In this document: positions 44,541-53,580 of the stretch, piece by piece
How the letters are laid out: each line of letters opens with the position of its first letter
Position numbering within the stretch: position 1 is the stretch's first letter
Origin: Clostridiales bacterium UBA6114
GTDB lineage: Bacteria > Bacillota > Clostridia > Oscillospirales > Butyricicoccaceae
Direction of reading: 5' to 3'
Assembly (NCBI GenBank): GCA_002423435.1
Contig: DIWE01000018.1
Coordinates: forward strand, 133,717-197,716
DNA: 64,000 nucleotides
Notes under the pieces: generated by a model
Told to the model about the DNA's origin: nothing
Databases searched by the model: none
Seen by the model: only the letters and a program-made list of their open reading frames with translations
Position numbers and translations under genes: made by a program

Positions 44541-45812
44541 TTAAGCGAACAAGCCGGGAATAAACAGCGTGATCTGCGGGATAAACGAGACCAGCAATAG
44601 CACGATAAGGCTCGTGATCAGGAACGGGATGTTGGCCTTAAACGCTTTGTAGGTGGAAACCCTCCCGATCTGCGCCGCCGTGCAGATGCACATGCCCACG
44701 GGGGGCGTTGTCAGACCGATCATCAGATTGATGATCGCCATCAGCGCAAAGTGAACGGGATTCATTCCGACCGCCGTCGCCACCGGCAAAAGCACCGGGA
44801 ACGTAATGAGTATCGCGGCCAGGCTTTCCATGAACATGCCGACAAACAAAAGCACAATGTTGATCAGTAAAATAACAACCACTTTGCTCGAGGTAATGCT
44901 GAGAATGCCGGTCGCCACCATCTGCGGAATGCGCTCGGCTGTAAGGATATATCCGAATACGTTTGCAAAGCCGATCAAAACGATGATGCTGGCGCAGGAA
45001 CGCATATTTTCCCACAGAATGCGGGGGACGTCCCTCAGCCTGATCTCCCTGTAAATGAAAACGCCCACGACCAGCGCGTAAGCGCAGGTGACGATCGACG
45101 CCTCCGTCGGCGTAAAGATACCCGACAAAATACCGCCCAAAAGAATCAGCGGCATCAGGATCGCCCAGATGGCGTCCTTCGTCGTATTCCAGCGCTCTCT
45201 CCATGAAACCCTTGCATGCTTCGGATAATGCCGCTTTACGGAAATCATATATGTGGGGACGCATAATGCGAGGCCCAGCATGATTCCCGGAATAATGCCC
45301 CCCTGAAACATTTTTCCGACGGAGATGCTCACGCAGGCGCCCGCGATAACCATCGGAACGCTGGGCGGGATGATCGGTCCGACAACAGAGGATGCCGCCG
45401 TAACCGCGACGGAAAAGTCATCGTCGTAGCCGTCCTCCACCATCGCGGGGATCAGCATGCTGCCGAGGCTGCAGACGTCGGCGATCGCCGTGCCGGAAAT
45501 GCCCGCGAACACCATGCTGGCCACAACGTTGACGAGCGCGAGGCTGCCGGTGAAATGTCCCAAAAAGGCATTACAGAAATTCAGGATGCGTTTTGTGATG
45601 CCGCCGCCGTTCATCAGCGCGCCGGCCAGCATGAATCCCGGAATGCAGAGCAGGGTAAAGGAATCCATCCCCGCAAAGAATTTCTGCGCGATTACCGCAA
45701 GCGGTATGCCCTTTACAAACAGATAAAACAGTGACGAGGCTCCCAGTGAAAAAGCAATCGGCACGCCAAGGATCAATAATACAAGAAACAAGACAAACAT
45801 TGCCACTACCAT
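44541..45812 (-). CDS. dctM: TRAP transporter large permease (second system)
   Basis: A 423-aa protein with about 12 membrane segments. Signatures are FFAGMDSFTLLCIPGFMLAGALM, GPIIPPSVPMVIAGACVSISVGKMF, GGILSGIFTPTEASIVTCAYAL and IGLTTPPVGMCICTAAQI. It is preceded by dctQ three nt upstream. With the DctP at 46558 it forms the uptake system of the hexonate operon. Confidence 0.93.
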   Translation of the reverse strand: MVVAMFVLFLVLLILGVPIAFSLGASSLFYLFVKGIPLAVIAQKFFAGMDSFTLLCIPGFMLAGALMNGGGITKRILNFCNAFLGHFTGSLALVNVVASMVFAGISGTAIADVCSLGSMLIPAMVEDGYDDDFSVAVTAASSVVGPIIPPSVPMVIAGACVSISVGKMFQGGIIPGIMLGLALCVPTYMISVKRHYPKHARVSWRERWNTTKDAIWAILMPLILLGGILSGIFTPTEASIVTCAYALVVGVFIYREIRLRDVPRILWENMRSCASIIVLIGFANVFGYILTAERIPQMVATGILSITSSKVVVILLINIVLLFVGMFMESLAAILITFPVLLPVATAVGMNPVHFALMAIINLMIGLTTPPVGMCICTAAQIGRVSTYKAFKANIPFLITSLIVLLLVSFIPQITLFIPGLFA

Positions 45813-45815
45813 GCT

Positions 45816-46304
45816 TTATTCCCCCCTTACCATTGCCACTGCTTCTTCAACGATGACTGCAAGGCTGTAAATCGTCGTAAAAGCAAAAATTCCAACCGGA
45901 ACCACATAAAAAATCCCCATGTTGATTTGCAGGGATGTCGACAGCGTCTTAAGACCCTTTGTAAAAAAGATGTATGCCTGCCATGCGCCTACCGCGCCAA
46001 CGGCGCAGATCACAAGGTGTTCAAAGATCGTTATGGCATGGCGGGCTTTGCCGTGCAGATTATTAAGCAGCATATCGATAACGGCGTATTCCCTGTACTT
46101 GATCGCCATCGGCGCGCCGGCCATTATCGTATACATAAAAAGCAGTCTGGTCGTTTCATCCGTCCAGGGAGCCGAAATCCCCGGCGTATAGCGCGTGATA
46201 ATCTGTATCAGAACGCATACGCTTACCAGCACAAAAAAAGTTGCCGTAAGATAGCTGAACATCTTATCAAGCGCATTCGCGATCTTTTTCATAGCTATGA
46301 CCAT
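45816..46304 (-). CDS. dctQ: TRAP transporter small permease (second system)
   Basis: A 162-aa, four-helix protein with IITRYTPGISAPWTDETTRLLFMYTIMAGAPMAIKYREYAVIDMLL. AGAGG lies six nt before the ATG at 46304. A 253-bp gap with a hairpin separates it from dctP. Confidence 0.9.
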   Translation of the reverse strand: MVIAMKKIANALDKMFSYLTATFFVLVSVCVLIQIITRYTPGISAPWTDETTRLLFMYTIMAGAPMAIKYREYAVIDMLLNNLHGKARHAITIFEHLVICAVGAVGAWQAYIFFTKGLKTLSTSLQINMGIFYVVPVGIFAFTTIYSLAVIVEEAVAMVRGE

Positions 46305-46488
46305 TCCTTTCCTCTAAGCTTCAAGGCACAAGACGACCCGCAAAAAGGAATGGTCATATTGTGCATGTACTGCGGTTTCTCACACTGGGCGAGCAACACG
46401 CACTTAAATTCTGAAGTTTGAATTCTTTCAAACTTTCCCTCCCATAAAGTGCAGATTACCCAAAAAGTATCCTTATAAATTTTCTCGC

Positions 46489-46520
46489 ACAGAGCCGCTT
46501 GCGGCTGCAAGCGGCCCTGT
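46489..46520 (-). terminator. Hairpin between dctP and dctQ
   Basis: GCCGCTTGC/GCAAGCGGC, 9 bp, 4-nt loop, extended by ACAG/CTGT after one mismatch. It probably protects or partly terminates the dctP transcript so that the binding protein is made in excess. The rest of the 46305-46557 gap holds no gene. Confidence 0.55.
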
Positions 46521-46557
46521 ACTGATTTACTCTGCTGTCGGCTTGCCCGCCCGGAGC

Positions 46558-47610
46558 TTAGGATTTCGCGTTCGCGTCGGACATCTCGCCGATCTGCTGA
46601 TACATCTCCCAGAGGCCGTCGCCCTGGCCTTCCAGATAGGACTGGATCGCGGGCATCATGGCTTCCTTGAAAGCCGCACGGTCGACATCGGTGTTGATGG
46701 TCATGCCGGCGTCGATGCATTTCTGGCGGTAATCGTCCTTGTGCTCAAAGTAATATTTGTTTACCCAATCCTGCATCTCGGTCACGGTCTCGTCCAGCCA
46801 GCCCTTCATTTCATCGTCCAGGCCGTTGTACAGGTCCGTGGAGATCAGGTTTAAGATCGTGGAATACACATGGCTTGTTTCGTCCACATATTTCTGGACT
46901 TCAAAGAAGCTGTTGTCATAGATCATGTCGTACGGGTTTTCCTGCATCTCGACGACGCCCTGGCTCAGCGCGTTGAATGTTTCGCTCAGCGCGATCGAGG
47001 AGCAGACCGCGCCCGCCGTGTTCCACATGTTGGTGTGCAGCGGGTTTCCGGACATACGCATTTTGCGGCCGGTGAGATCGGAGGGCTTGCTGATCGCGAC
47101 ATTGGATGTAAGCTGACGCGGGCCGCGCAGCTGGTACCAAAGCACATGGAAGCCGGCTTCTTCAAAGTCCTGTTTGATCGAAGTGCCGATATCGCTCTCA
47201 ATCATTTTTTGCACGTCTTCCTCGGAGTTGTATGCCCAGGGCGCCTCGAGAAGCGTCGCGCTCGGAGCATATCCGCTGAAAGAACCGCCGGACATGGTCA
47301 TCGAGGTTGTCCCTACCAGCATGCCGGCGAGGGAGTCCGCCTCCGAGCCGGAAGTGCTCGACGGATAAATTTCCACCTTGAAACGGCCGCCGGATTTTTC
47401 CTCGAGGCGTTTCTTAAACTCCGTTGCCGCCTGGCCCCAGGGATGTTCCAGAGATACCGTGAGGTCATATTTCAGCGTGACTGTTTCGCCGTTTGAGGGC
47501 ATACCCTGGTTCGTGTCGCCGCCCGTGGGCGCGGGTTGGTTATTGCTGCACCCGAACAGCATGCCCGCGCATAACGCGAGCGCGGTAATTGCCGTGATTA
47601 CCTTTTTCAT
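46558..47610 (-). CDS. dctP: TRAP transporter solute-binding protein (second system)
   Basis: A 350-aa lipoprotein (LCAGMLFGCSNN lipobox, Cys about 21) with VTLKYDLTVSLEHPWGQAATEFKKRLEEKSGGRFKVEIYPSSTSGSEAD and SKPSDLTGRKMRMSGNPLHTNMWNTAGAVCSSIALSETFNALSQGVVEMQENP. The conserved Arg of GRKMRM marks acid-binding DctPs. The expected ligand is a hexonate or hexuronate from context. GGAGGAG precedes the ATG. Confidence 0.92.
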   Translation of the reverse strand: MKKVITAITALALCAGMLFGCSNNQPAPTGGDTNQGMPSNGETVTLKYDLTVSLEHPWGQAATEFKKRLEEKSGGRFKVEIYPSSTSGSEADSLAGMLVGTTSMTMSGGSFSGYAPSATLLEAPWAYNSEEDVQKMIESDIGTSIKQDFEEAGFHVLWYQLRGPRQLTSNVAISKPSDLTGRKMRMSGNPLHTNMWNTAGAVCSSIALSETFNALSQGVVEMQENPYDMIYDNSFFEVQKYVDETSHVYSTILNLISTDLYNGLDDEMKGWLDETVTEMQDWVNKYYFEHKDDYRQKCIDAGMTINTDVDRAAFKEAMMPAIQSYLEGQGDGLWEMYQQIGEMSDANAKS

Positions 47611-47680
47611 AGCTAATTCTCCTCCAATTTTTTATAAATTCGTCACAGTTTCCTGCTATGACATCAATTCAGCGCGGCTG

Positions 47681-48361
47681 TCAAAAGCCGCGAATGCGGT
47701 CGATGCATGTCGCATAATCGTCTTTCTTAAAAAACAGCTCCTGTTTCCCAAGCACAAAGCCTTCCACACCGCAATTATGATAGAGATCCGCGATGACTTC
47801 CCTTGTGGCGCCGCCGTCCAAAAGCAGATGATAGTTTAACCCGTTTTCTTCCCTGTAATGATTCAGTTCAACAAATTTCCGGCGCGTATACGGCATAAAC
47901 TCCCTGCCGGCAAACCCGGGGTTGACCGCCATAATCATGACATAATCCGTTACGGGCAGCATATCCTTTACGCTCTCGAGCGACGTGCACGGGTTTAAGA
48001 TCAGTCCGGTTTTCTTTCCCTGCAGCTGGATCAGCTCAAGCGTTGCGGAGGGGATTAATTCCGACTCGGGGTGTATATAAATGATGTCTGCCCCGGCCTG
48101 CGCGATTTTCTCGATATACCGATGCGGATTCATCACCATCATGTGGCAATCGATCAGCTTATGCGCCCCTTTGTCCGTTACCCGTCTTATCATTTCCAGC
48201 TCCCGGATCGACATGCCGAAATTCTGGACAAAGGTCCCGTCCATCACATCCACGTGATAGATATCCATATCGGTCGCGTCGAGTTTTTCTATCTCTCCGC
48301 GAATGTTGTCGATGGGCAGGTTCAGGATAGACGGGCACAGCAGTTTAGGCCTTTCCTTCAT
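47681..48361 (-). CDS. Ribulose/allulose-phosphate 3-epimerase-family protein
   Basis: A 226-aa TIM barrel with LLCPSILNLPIDNIRGEIEKL, YHVDVMDGTFVQNFGMSI, DCHMMVMNPHRYIEKIAQAGADIIYIHPES, MIMAVNPGFAGREFMPYT and LLLDGGATREVIADLY. All are family motifs, with metal His/Asp conserved. It is more like D-allulose-6-phosphate epimerase than housekeeping Rpe. It is the first gene of the minus operon leading to the TRAP and uxu genes. Its role in hexonate use is unclear; the substrate could be another ketose phosphate. Confidence 0.8.
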   Translation of the reverse strand: MKERPKLLCPSILNLPIDNIRGEIEKLDATDMDIYHVDVMDGTFVQNFGMSIRELEMIRRVTDKGAHKLIDCHMMVMNPHRYIEKIAQAGADIIYIHPESELIPSATLELIQLQGKKTGLILNPCTSLESVKDMLPVTDYVMIMAVNPGFAGREFMPYTRRKFVELNHYREENGLNYHLLLDGGATREVIADLYHNCGVEGFVLGKQELFFKKDDYATCIDRIRGF

Positions 48362-48426
48362 GCTAAATTCTCCTTTTCTCAGCTTTCCCGATCGCCCGGG
48401 GCGGCCGATTTCGCAGCGGATTAAAA

Positions 48427-48697
48427 ATGTATACTAGTTTTGCGTCTGACCATAGTATATTCGCATTCTTTTAAAAAATCAATATTTGGCCACCATTTCC
48501 ACTTTTTCAACAAAATAATTTGATGTTTTATGTGTACTATCAACAAATATTATATTTATTTTTGTCTTTTTCGAACCGTGCTATTTAATTTATACTAGTA
48601 TTCTTTTTTAATAAAACATGATATAATAAACAAGATTCTAACGAAATATAAGCAATTATATTGAAATCGGGGCAATTACAAGTTATAATGTATACTA
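48427..48697. promoter_or_regulatory. Divergent control region with repeated TATACTA sites
   Basis: This A+T-rich gap separates the minus operon (start 48361) from gntR (start 48749). ATGTATACTA occurs twice in full, at 48427-48436 and 48688-48697, just upstream of each start. Related copies are TAGTATA (48449), TGTGTACTAT (48531) and TATACTAGTA (48591). They resemble GntR/FadR-family operators with a TATAC core, as known for UxuR/ExuR, so GntR probably controls both directions. Confidence 0.55.
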
Positions 48698-48748
48698 TAT
48701 AGTGCAGGGATGCACCGTCAAAAATTCACCATGGAATCAGGAGTAATT

Positions 48749-49426
48749 ATGGAAGTGAACCCGCAGGCGCCGACCAATCTCACCCACATCATTTATCAGC
48801 ATTTATGGCATGAAATATCCTCCCTGCATCTGATGCCCGGCGAGAAGCTCAGCGAGGTCAAGCTGGCCAAGGAATTCAGCTGCAGCCGGATACCCGTGCG
48901 GGAAGCGATCCATCTCCTGGTTGCCGACGGCGCTCTGGAGGCCCGTCCCCAAAGGGGCAGCTTTGTTACCCTCATCGACCTGCAGCAATTGGAGCGGATC
49001 CGTTATCTTCGCGAGGCCCTGGAAATCAAAATCGTGACGGACGGATATAATTCGGGCTGTTTCGACCCCATTGTTCCCTATCTTGAATCGCTGGTATCGC
49101 GGCAGGAAGAGTTATTAAACGCCTCCGCATATGAGATCGCCTTTCAGCTGGATACTGAATTCCACAAGATTTTCTATAATCTGACGCATAAAGAGTTTGT
49201 TCTCGAGCACACCGGCGAAAAGGACATCCACTATTTAAGAGCCCGGCTTCTTTCGCTGCGACTGGAAAGGCCGCCCGTTATGCCATCCCAGCACAGGTCG
49301 ATTATAACCGCGATTAAAAATCACGACGACAGCGGCCTGCAAAAAGCCCTTCACAATCATTTAAGAAACGTCAACACGCTTCTTCACTCCGAACAGCCCG
49401 GACTGGAGCAATACTTCAAGCGCTGA
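48749..49426 (+). CDS. GntR-family (FadR subfamily) regulator
   Basis: A 225-aa protein. The N-terminal wHTH reads HIIYQHLWHEISSLHLMPGEKLSEVKLAKEFSCSRIPVREAIHLLVADGALEARPQRGSFV. A helical FCD effector domain follows (RYLREALEIKI, DTEFHKIFYNLTHKEF, with conserved metal-type Asp/His and a later SQHRSIITAIKNHD). Start 48749 has CAGGAG five nt upstream; the frame opens 13 codons earlier without a site. It is divergent to the epimerase-TRAP-uxu operon and likely senses a hexonate or KDG-type acid. Confidence 0.88.
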   Translation: MEVNPQAPTNLTHIIYQHLWHEISSLHLMPGEKLSEVKLAKEFSCSRIPVREAIHLLVADGALEARPQRGSFVTLIDLQQLERIRYLREALEIKIVTDGYNSGCFDPIVPYLESLVSRQEELLNASAYEIAFQLDTEFHKIFYNLTHKEFVLEHTGEKDIHYLRARLLSLRLERPPVMPSQHRSIITAIKNHDDSGLQKALHNHLRNVNTLLHSEQPGLEQYFKR

Positions 49427-49460
49427 TAGGGCGTTCCCGAAATGGCGGAACATAAAAAAA

Positions 49461-49506
49461 CGGAGGTGCCGCGAAATGCATGAATATGCATTTCGCGGCA
49501 CCTCCG
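49461..49506. terminator. Bidirectional terminator between gntR and iclR
   Basis: A 21-bp perfect stem containing CGGAGGTGCCGCGAAATGC and its complement, 4-nt loop, preceded by an A-run and lying between convergent genes. Confidence 0.85.
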
Positions 49507-49520
49507 CGGATTAATTATGT

Positions 49521-50285
49521 TTAGGAAATTCCCATATCCCTGTAAATATTGTCGCGGCAGGCAAAAATTGCGGGCAGAAGCGCCTCAATGTGCTCATCGG
49601 CCATCTGCGCGGACGGGGCGGAGATGCTCATCGCGGCAATAGCGTGCCCCTGGTAATCGGAAATGCTGACACCGATACAGCTTACGCCGTCTTCGTTTTC
49701 TTCCTTGTCGAACGCCCAGCCGCGCCCGCGAATTTCTGAAAGCTCCTTTAAGAACGGTTCAAGCTCTACAATGGTATTGTGCGTCATGGCCGATACTTCG
49801 CTTTGTGCCCAAATGGCTGCGATCTGCTGCTCTGTCATCGTTGCAAGGATGCTTTTTCCCACCGCGGTGCAGTACATCGGAGCGCGCAGTCCCACCTTCG
49901 AACGCATTTGGAAAGAGCGGTTGGACGAATCCGTTTTATAGATATAAACGACCTGGGCGCCGTCGGGCATGACAAGATGAACGGATTCGCTGACTTCGTG
50001 GGAAAGACGGTCCAAATGGGGTTTTGCAACCGTCAGAATGTCAATATCGTTCAACATGTTATTAGACAGCTCCATCACCTTGAATGTCAGCCGGTAACGG
50101 CCGGAGAAGCTGTCCTTGACCACATACCCCATTGCGCATAAAGACGAAAGGAACCGGTGGGTAGTGCTTTTATGAAGTCCGACCATGCCTGACAATTCGA
50201 CGAGGCCTATGCCCTTCGGCTGCTTTGCCAGCGTTTCCAATATAGAAAATGCACGTTCGAGGCTCTGAACAAAACCGTTTTCCAT
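49521..50285 (-). CDS. IclR-family regulator (KdgR-like)
   Basis: A 254-aa protein. An N-terminal wHTH (VQSLERAFSILETLAKQPKGIGLVELSGMVGLHKSTTHRFLSSLCAMGYV) precedes the IclR effector domain (SVHLVMPDGAQVVYIYK, APMYCTAVGKSILATM, RGWAFDKEENEDGVSCIGVSI, with AAMSISAP). Start 50285 has GAGGGAA upstream. It follows kdgK on the same strand, so it probably regulates KDG metabolism, as KdgR does. Confidence 0.88.
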   Translation of the reverse strand: MENGFVQSLERAFSILETLAKQPKGIGLVELSGMVGLHKSTTHRFLSSLCAMGYVVKDSFSGRYRLTFKVMELSNNMLNDIDILTVAKPHLDRLSHEVSESVHLVMPDGAQVVYIYKTDSSNRSFQMRSKVGLRAPMYCTAVGKSILATMTEQQIAAIWAQSEVSAMTHNTIVELEPFLKELSEIRGRGWAFDKEENEDGVSCIGVSISDYQGHAIAAMSISAPSAQMADEHIEALLPAIFACRDNIYRDMGIS

Positions 50286-50450
50286 TTGATATTCCCTCAG
50301 TCTTTTTTTATAAAGATTATAGCACAAACCCGCAGCAGGAGAGAATGCATTTCAGTGTCCGGCCGAATCGCTCGGAAAACGTCCGTTATTAAATGGGCGC
50401 GCCGGGAGAATCCGGCACGCCTATTTTGAGACGGAGGGCAGAAAAAAGAA

Positions 50451-51470
50451 TTATCGCTGCACACGGCCGGAGGCGTCGCCGCCCGCGAGCTTTTCAACCT
50501 CGTCGGCGCCGACCTGATTGAAGTCGCCTTCAATCGTGTGCTTTAGGCAGCTCGCCGCCACCGCGAACTCAAGCGCCGACGCAGAATCCTTGCCGGAGAG
50601 GAAAGAATATATAAGTCCGGCGCCGAAGCTGTCGCCGCCTCCGACACGGTCGACGATTTTCATATTGTACTGCTTGGAAAAATAGAAATCCTTGCCGTCA
50701 TAAAGCATTCCGGCCCAGTTATTTTCACTTGCGGAGATCGAGGTCCGCAGCGTGATCGCCACTTTTTGAAAGCCGAAGCGGTCGGCAAGCTGCTTTGCGA
50801 CGCTCCTGTAACCCTCATGGTCAAGCTTTCCGCCTGTGATGTCGGTATTTTCGGCCTCAATGCCGAAAACATCCTTTGCGTCTTCCTCATTGGCAATGCA
50901 TACGTCGACATATTTGCAAAGGCGCGCCATGACCTCGGAGGCTTTCTTCCGGCTCCACAGCTTTTTGCGGTAATTCAGGTCGCATGAAATTGTAATGCCT
51001 TTGGCTTTGGCGGCCTTACAGGCATCCTCGCAAACAGCGGCGATGTTATCGCCGAGCGCCGGTGTGATGCCGGTGAAGTGGAACCAGTCGGCGCCCTCAA
51101 AAATGGCGTCCCAATCAAAATCCCCTGAAACCGCCGCGGCGATCGAGGAGCCGGCACGGTCGTAAATGACCTTCGAGGGGCGCTGCGAGGCGCCCTTTTC
51201 CAAAAAGTAAATGCCAACCCGGTCGCCTCCGCGAACGACCATAGAGGTGTCGACGCCGAAACGGCGAAGCGAGTTTATAGCCGCCTGGCCGATATCATGC
51301 GCGGGCAGCTTGGTGACGTATCTCGATTCCAAGCCGTAGTTTGCGAGCGATACCGCGACGTTTGCCTCCCCTCCGCCGTAAGTCGCACCAAAGGAATCGG
51401 CCTGAATAAAGCGATAATACCCCTCCGGCGCGAGCCGAAGCATAATTTCTCCAAACGTTACGACCTTCAT
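50451..51470 (-). CDS. kdgK: 2-keto-3-deoxygluconate kinase (PfkB family)
   Basis: A 339-aa sugar kinase starting MKVVTFGEIMLRLAPEGYYRF. GGGEANVAVSLANYGLES and the C-terminal DRVGGGDSFGAGLIYSFLSG (catalytic Asp) are PfkB signatures. The opening segment is typical of bacterial KDG kinases. The ATG at 51470 follows AAGGAG; the 41-codon open extension into the aldolase gene is rejected. It makes KDPG for the aldolase directly upstream. Confidence 0.9.
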   Translation of the reverse strand: MKVVTFGEIMLRLAPEGYYRFIQADSFGATYGGGEANVAVSLANYGLESRYVTKLPAHDIGQAAINSLRRFGVDTSMVVRGGDRVGIYFLEKGASQRPSKVIYDRAGSSIAAAVSGDFDWDAIFEGADWFHFTGITPALGDNIAAVCEDACKAAKAKGITISCDLNYRKKLWSRKKASEVMARLCKYVDVCIANEEDAKDVFGIEAENTDITGGKLDHEGYRSVAKQLADRFGFQKVAITLRTSISASENNWAGMLYDGKDFYFSKQYNMKIVDRVGGGDSFGAGLIYSFLSGKDSASALEFAVAASCLKHTIEGDFNQVGADEVEKLAGGDASGRVQR

Positions 51471-51492
51471 ATCGTATTCTCCTTCCCTTTTC

Positions 51493-52455
51493 TTACTTTT
51501 GCACGAGGTGCAGGGCAAAGCCCGCAAATTCGCCGGCAAGATAAATCGCCTTGGTAGCTCCCTTGGCGTCGGTCTTGCGCGACGACTCGTCAAACCGGAT
51601 GCCTCTGGAGGTCAGGTTCGCGACCGCGCGGTCGACCGAATTTGTTTTAATGGCAATATGCCCGTTCTTCCCGAGATAGGGAGACTTCATGCATTCAACG
51701 GCGCTTCCCGCGAAAATTGAGGAATTGCCGGGTTTATATTCAAATCCGAAGAGCGCGCAGAGCGTTTTTGCCGTCTCCTCGGCAAGCGCTTCGTTTTCGC
51801 AGTTGATGCCGACATGGGCAAGCTCGAAGCCAAGCATGGTATTGATCGCCTCGCGGACCAGCCTTGTGACGGCGGCAAAGTCGCCCGCCTTGATCAATTC
51901 GGGCTTGACCATCCACGAGCCGCCGCAGGCGATAATTTTTGAAAAGGAAAGATATTCGTTTAAGTTCGCGGCATTAATACCGCCCGTCGGCATAAACTTA
52001 AGAGAGGTAAAGGGGCCGCTGACCGCCTTTAGATAGGCAACGCCGCCGAGCTGCTCGGCGGGAAAGAATTTGACCACGTCGAGCCCCAGCTCAAGCGCGG
52101 CTTCCATATCGCTCGGGGAGGAAGTGCCCGGGGTAATGGGAACCCCCTTCTCCATGCAATGTTTGACCACCTTCGTGTTCAGGCCCGGGCTCACGATGAA
52201 CTGCGCGCCCGCAGAAATGGCGCGGTCCGCCTGTTCGCAGGTCAGCACGGTGCCGGCGCCGACCAGCATATCCGGCACTTCCTTTGCGATGCGCCCGATC
52301 GCTTCCGCCGCCTGTGCCGTCCTGAAAGTAACCTCGGCTACCGGAAGCCCGCCGTCGCAAAGCGCTTTTGCAAGCGGCACCGCTTGCGAAGCGTCATCAA
52401 TCACGACAACCGGGACAATGCCATAAGACGAGATTTTTTTTAATACTTCATTCAT
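51493..52455 (-). CDS. eda: KDPG/KHG aldolase fused to a VOC domain
   Basis: A 320-aa protein. Residues 1-205 are a class I KDPG aldolase (GIVPVVVIDDASQAVPLAKALCDGGLPVAEVTFRTAQA, GAGTVLTCEQADRAISAGAQFIVSPG). The Schiff-base Lys lies in LDVVKFFPAEQLGG, followed by LKFMPTGGINAANL. From about 210 a vicinal-oxygen-chelate domain follows (FELAHVGINCENEALAEETAKTLCALFGFE...GHIAIKTNSVDRAVANLTSRGIRF...LAGEFAGFALHLVQK). Standard Eda is about 210 aa, so the fusion is real. It splits KDPG into pyruvate and glyceraldehyde 3-phosphate. The VOC role is unknown. Confidence 0.9.
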   Translation of the reverse strand: MNEVLKKISSYGIVPVVVIDDASQAVPLAKALCDGGLPVAEVTFRTAQAAEAIGRIAKEVPDMLVGAGTVLTCEQADRAISAGAQFIVSPGLNTKVVKHCMEKGVPITPGTSSPSDMEAALELGLDVVKFFPAEQLGGVAYLKAVSGPFTSLKFMPTGGINAANLNEYLSFSKIIACGGSWMVKPELIKAGDFAAVTRLVREAINTMLGFELAHVGINCENEALAEETAKTLCALFGFEYKPGNSSIFAGSAVECMKSPYLGKNGHIAIKTNSVDRAVANLTSRGIRFDESSRKTDAKGATKAIYLAGEFAGFALHLVQK

Positions 52456-52806
52456 ACAGATCCATCCTTTCGAGTTTTACATTGCGGAACTCATTACTAT
52501 AATGTGAAACTATAATCAGTATAGCAGATCTGGTGCAATAATCAAGCCTATTTGCGCATTTATTGCAAAAAGCGCAGGGGATGAGAAACGGCTCGCCGGC
52601 ATTTATATAGGATGAGGCTTTTTGCGCGCCGTTTATCCCTCCGCCGTGCGATTTTCCCTCAAAAGCCGCCATTTTTCCGATTGACACGGCGGAAAAAGTC
52701 TGACACACTATAGGAAATGCCTGCCCGTCCGCACGGTTTTTCTCTTTTTTCGCCAAAATTTCCGGATAAAATCATGAGGCAAAATAATGAAAAAGCGAGG
52801 AATATC
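52456..52806. other. Intergenic region with a weak promoter for the GDT1-type gene
   Basis: Divergent gap. TTGACA at 52681-52686 has an ACTATA/CACTAT -10 about 19-20 nt downstream, which is long. No yybP-ykoY manganese riboswitch signature was found upstream of the transporter. The A+T-rich stretch at 52490-52530 probably carries the promoter of the KDPG aldolase operon. Confidence 0.35.
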
Positions 52807-53490
52807 ATGCACGAGTCAGTCATCAGCTTCCTTTTGCCCGCTTCAATGATGTTTTTAGCCGAAATGGGAGATAAAACGCAGCTTCTGGCGCTTGCCTTCG
52901 CTTCACGTTACAAGCCTGCGAAGGTGCTGTTTTCCATGTTCCTCTCCATTCTTTTGTTAAACGGGCTTGCAGTCGGCTTCGGGAGCGTCGTTTCCCGGTA
53001 CGTCGGCTTGAATCTTCTGGTCCAGTCGGCGGCCGCCTTCGCCTTTCTCCTGTTCGGACTGCTGGCGCTCAAGCCCGAGCGCCCCGCCAAAAAAGAGAGC
53101 AAATCGTTCCGCGGCCCGAAGGCCGGCGTTATACTTACGGTGTCCCTCACCTTTTTCCTCGCGGAGCTCGGCGACAAAACGCAGCTTACGGCGATTTCCC
53201 TCGCCGTCAAATACCCCGAGACCCCGGCCATGGTTTTCATCGGGACGTCCGTCGGGATGTTCCTCGCGGACAGCCTCGGCGTGATCATAGGGGCGGTCAT
53301 GCTGAAAAAGATCCCGGAGCGGCTTATCAAAACAGTCGCCGCGGCTTTTTTTCTGCTGTTCGGGCTTTATTCGTCGTGGGAGGTGCTGACGAAGCTCCTC
53401 TGGCTCCCTCTCCCGACCAGCCTTATCACGGAAGCGGTCATCCTTCTGGTCGTCGGGATCCTGGCTTTTTTGTCCGTGCGCAGAAAATGA
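52807..53490 (+). CDS. GDT1/TMEM165-family (UPF0016) cation transporter
   Basis: A 227-aa membrane protein with six predicted helices in two repeats. Each repeat has the family motif: MFLAEMGDKTQLLALAFA (about 16-33) and FFLAELGDKTQLTAISLA (about 118-135). UPF0016 proteins export Mn2+ or exchange Ca2+/Mn2+ for H+. The ATG at 52807 has GCGAGGA just upstream; the 30-codon open extension is unlikely. It is monocistronic. Confidence 0.85.
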   Translation: MHESVISFLLPASMMFLAEMGDKTQLLALAFASRYKPAKVLFSMFLSILLLNGLAVGFGSVVSRYVGLNLLVQSAAAFAFLLFGLLALKPERPAKKESKSFRGPKAGVILTVSLTFFLAELGDKTQLTAISLAVKYPETPAMVFIGTSVGMFLADSLGVIIGAVMLKKIPERLIKTVAAAFFLLFGLYSSWEVLTKLLWLPLPTSLITEAVILLVVGILAFLSVRRK

Positions 53491-53580
53491 CCGGCTTGTT
53501 TCTCCCGTCCGGTTGATATATTCGTTTTGAGAGGATATAATAGATAGCATTATTAGTAAATGGCTCCCGGAGGCAGGCAG

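Noticed and set aside
52550..52806. Possible manganese (yybP-ykoY) riboswitch before the GDT1-type gene
   Set aside because: UPF0016 genes are sometimes so regulated, but the conserved loop sequences were not found in the leader.
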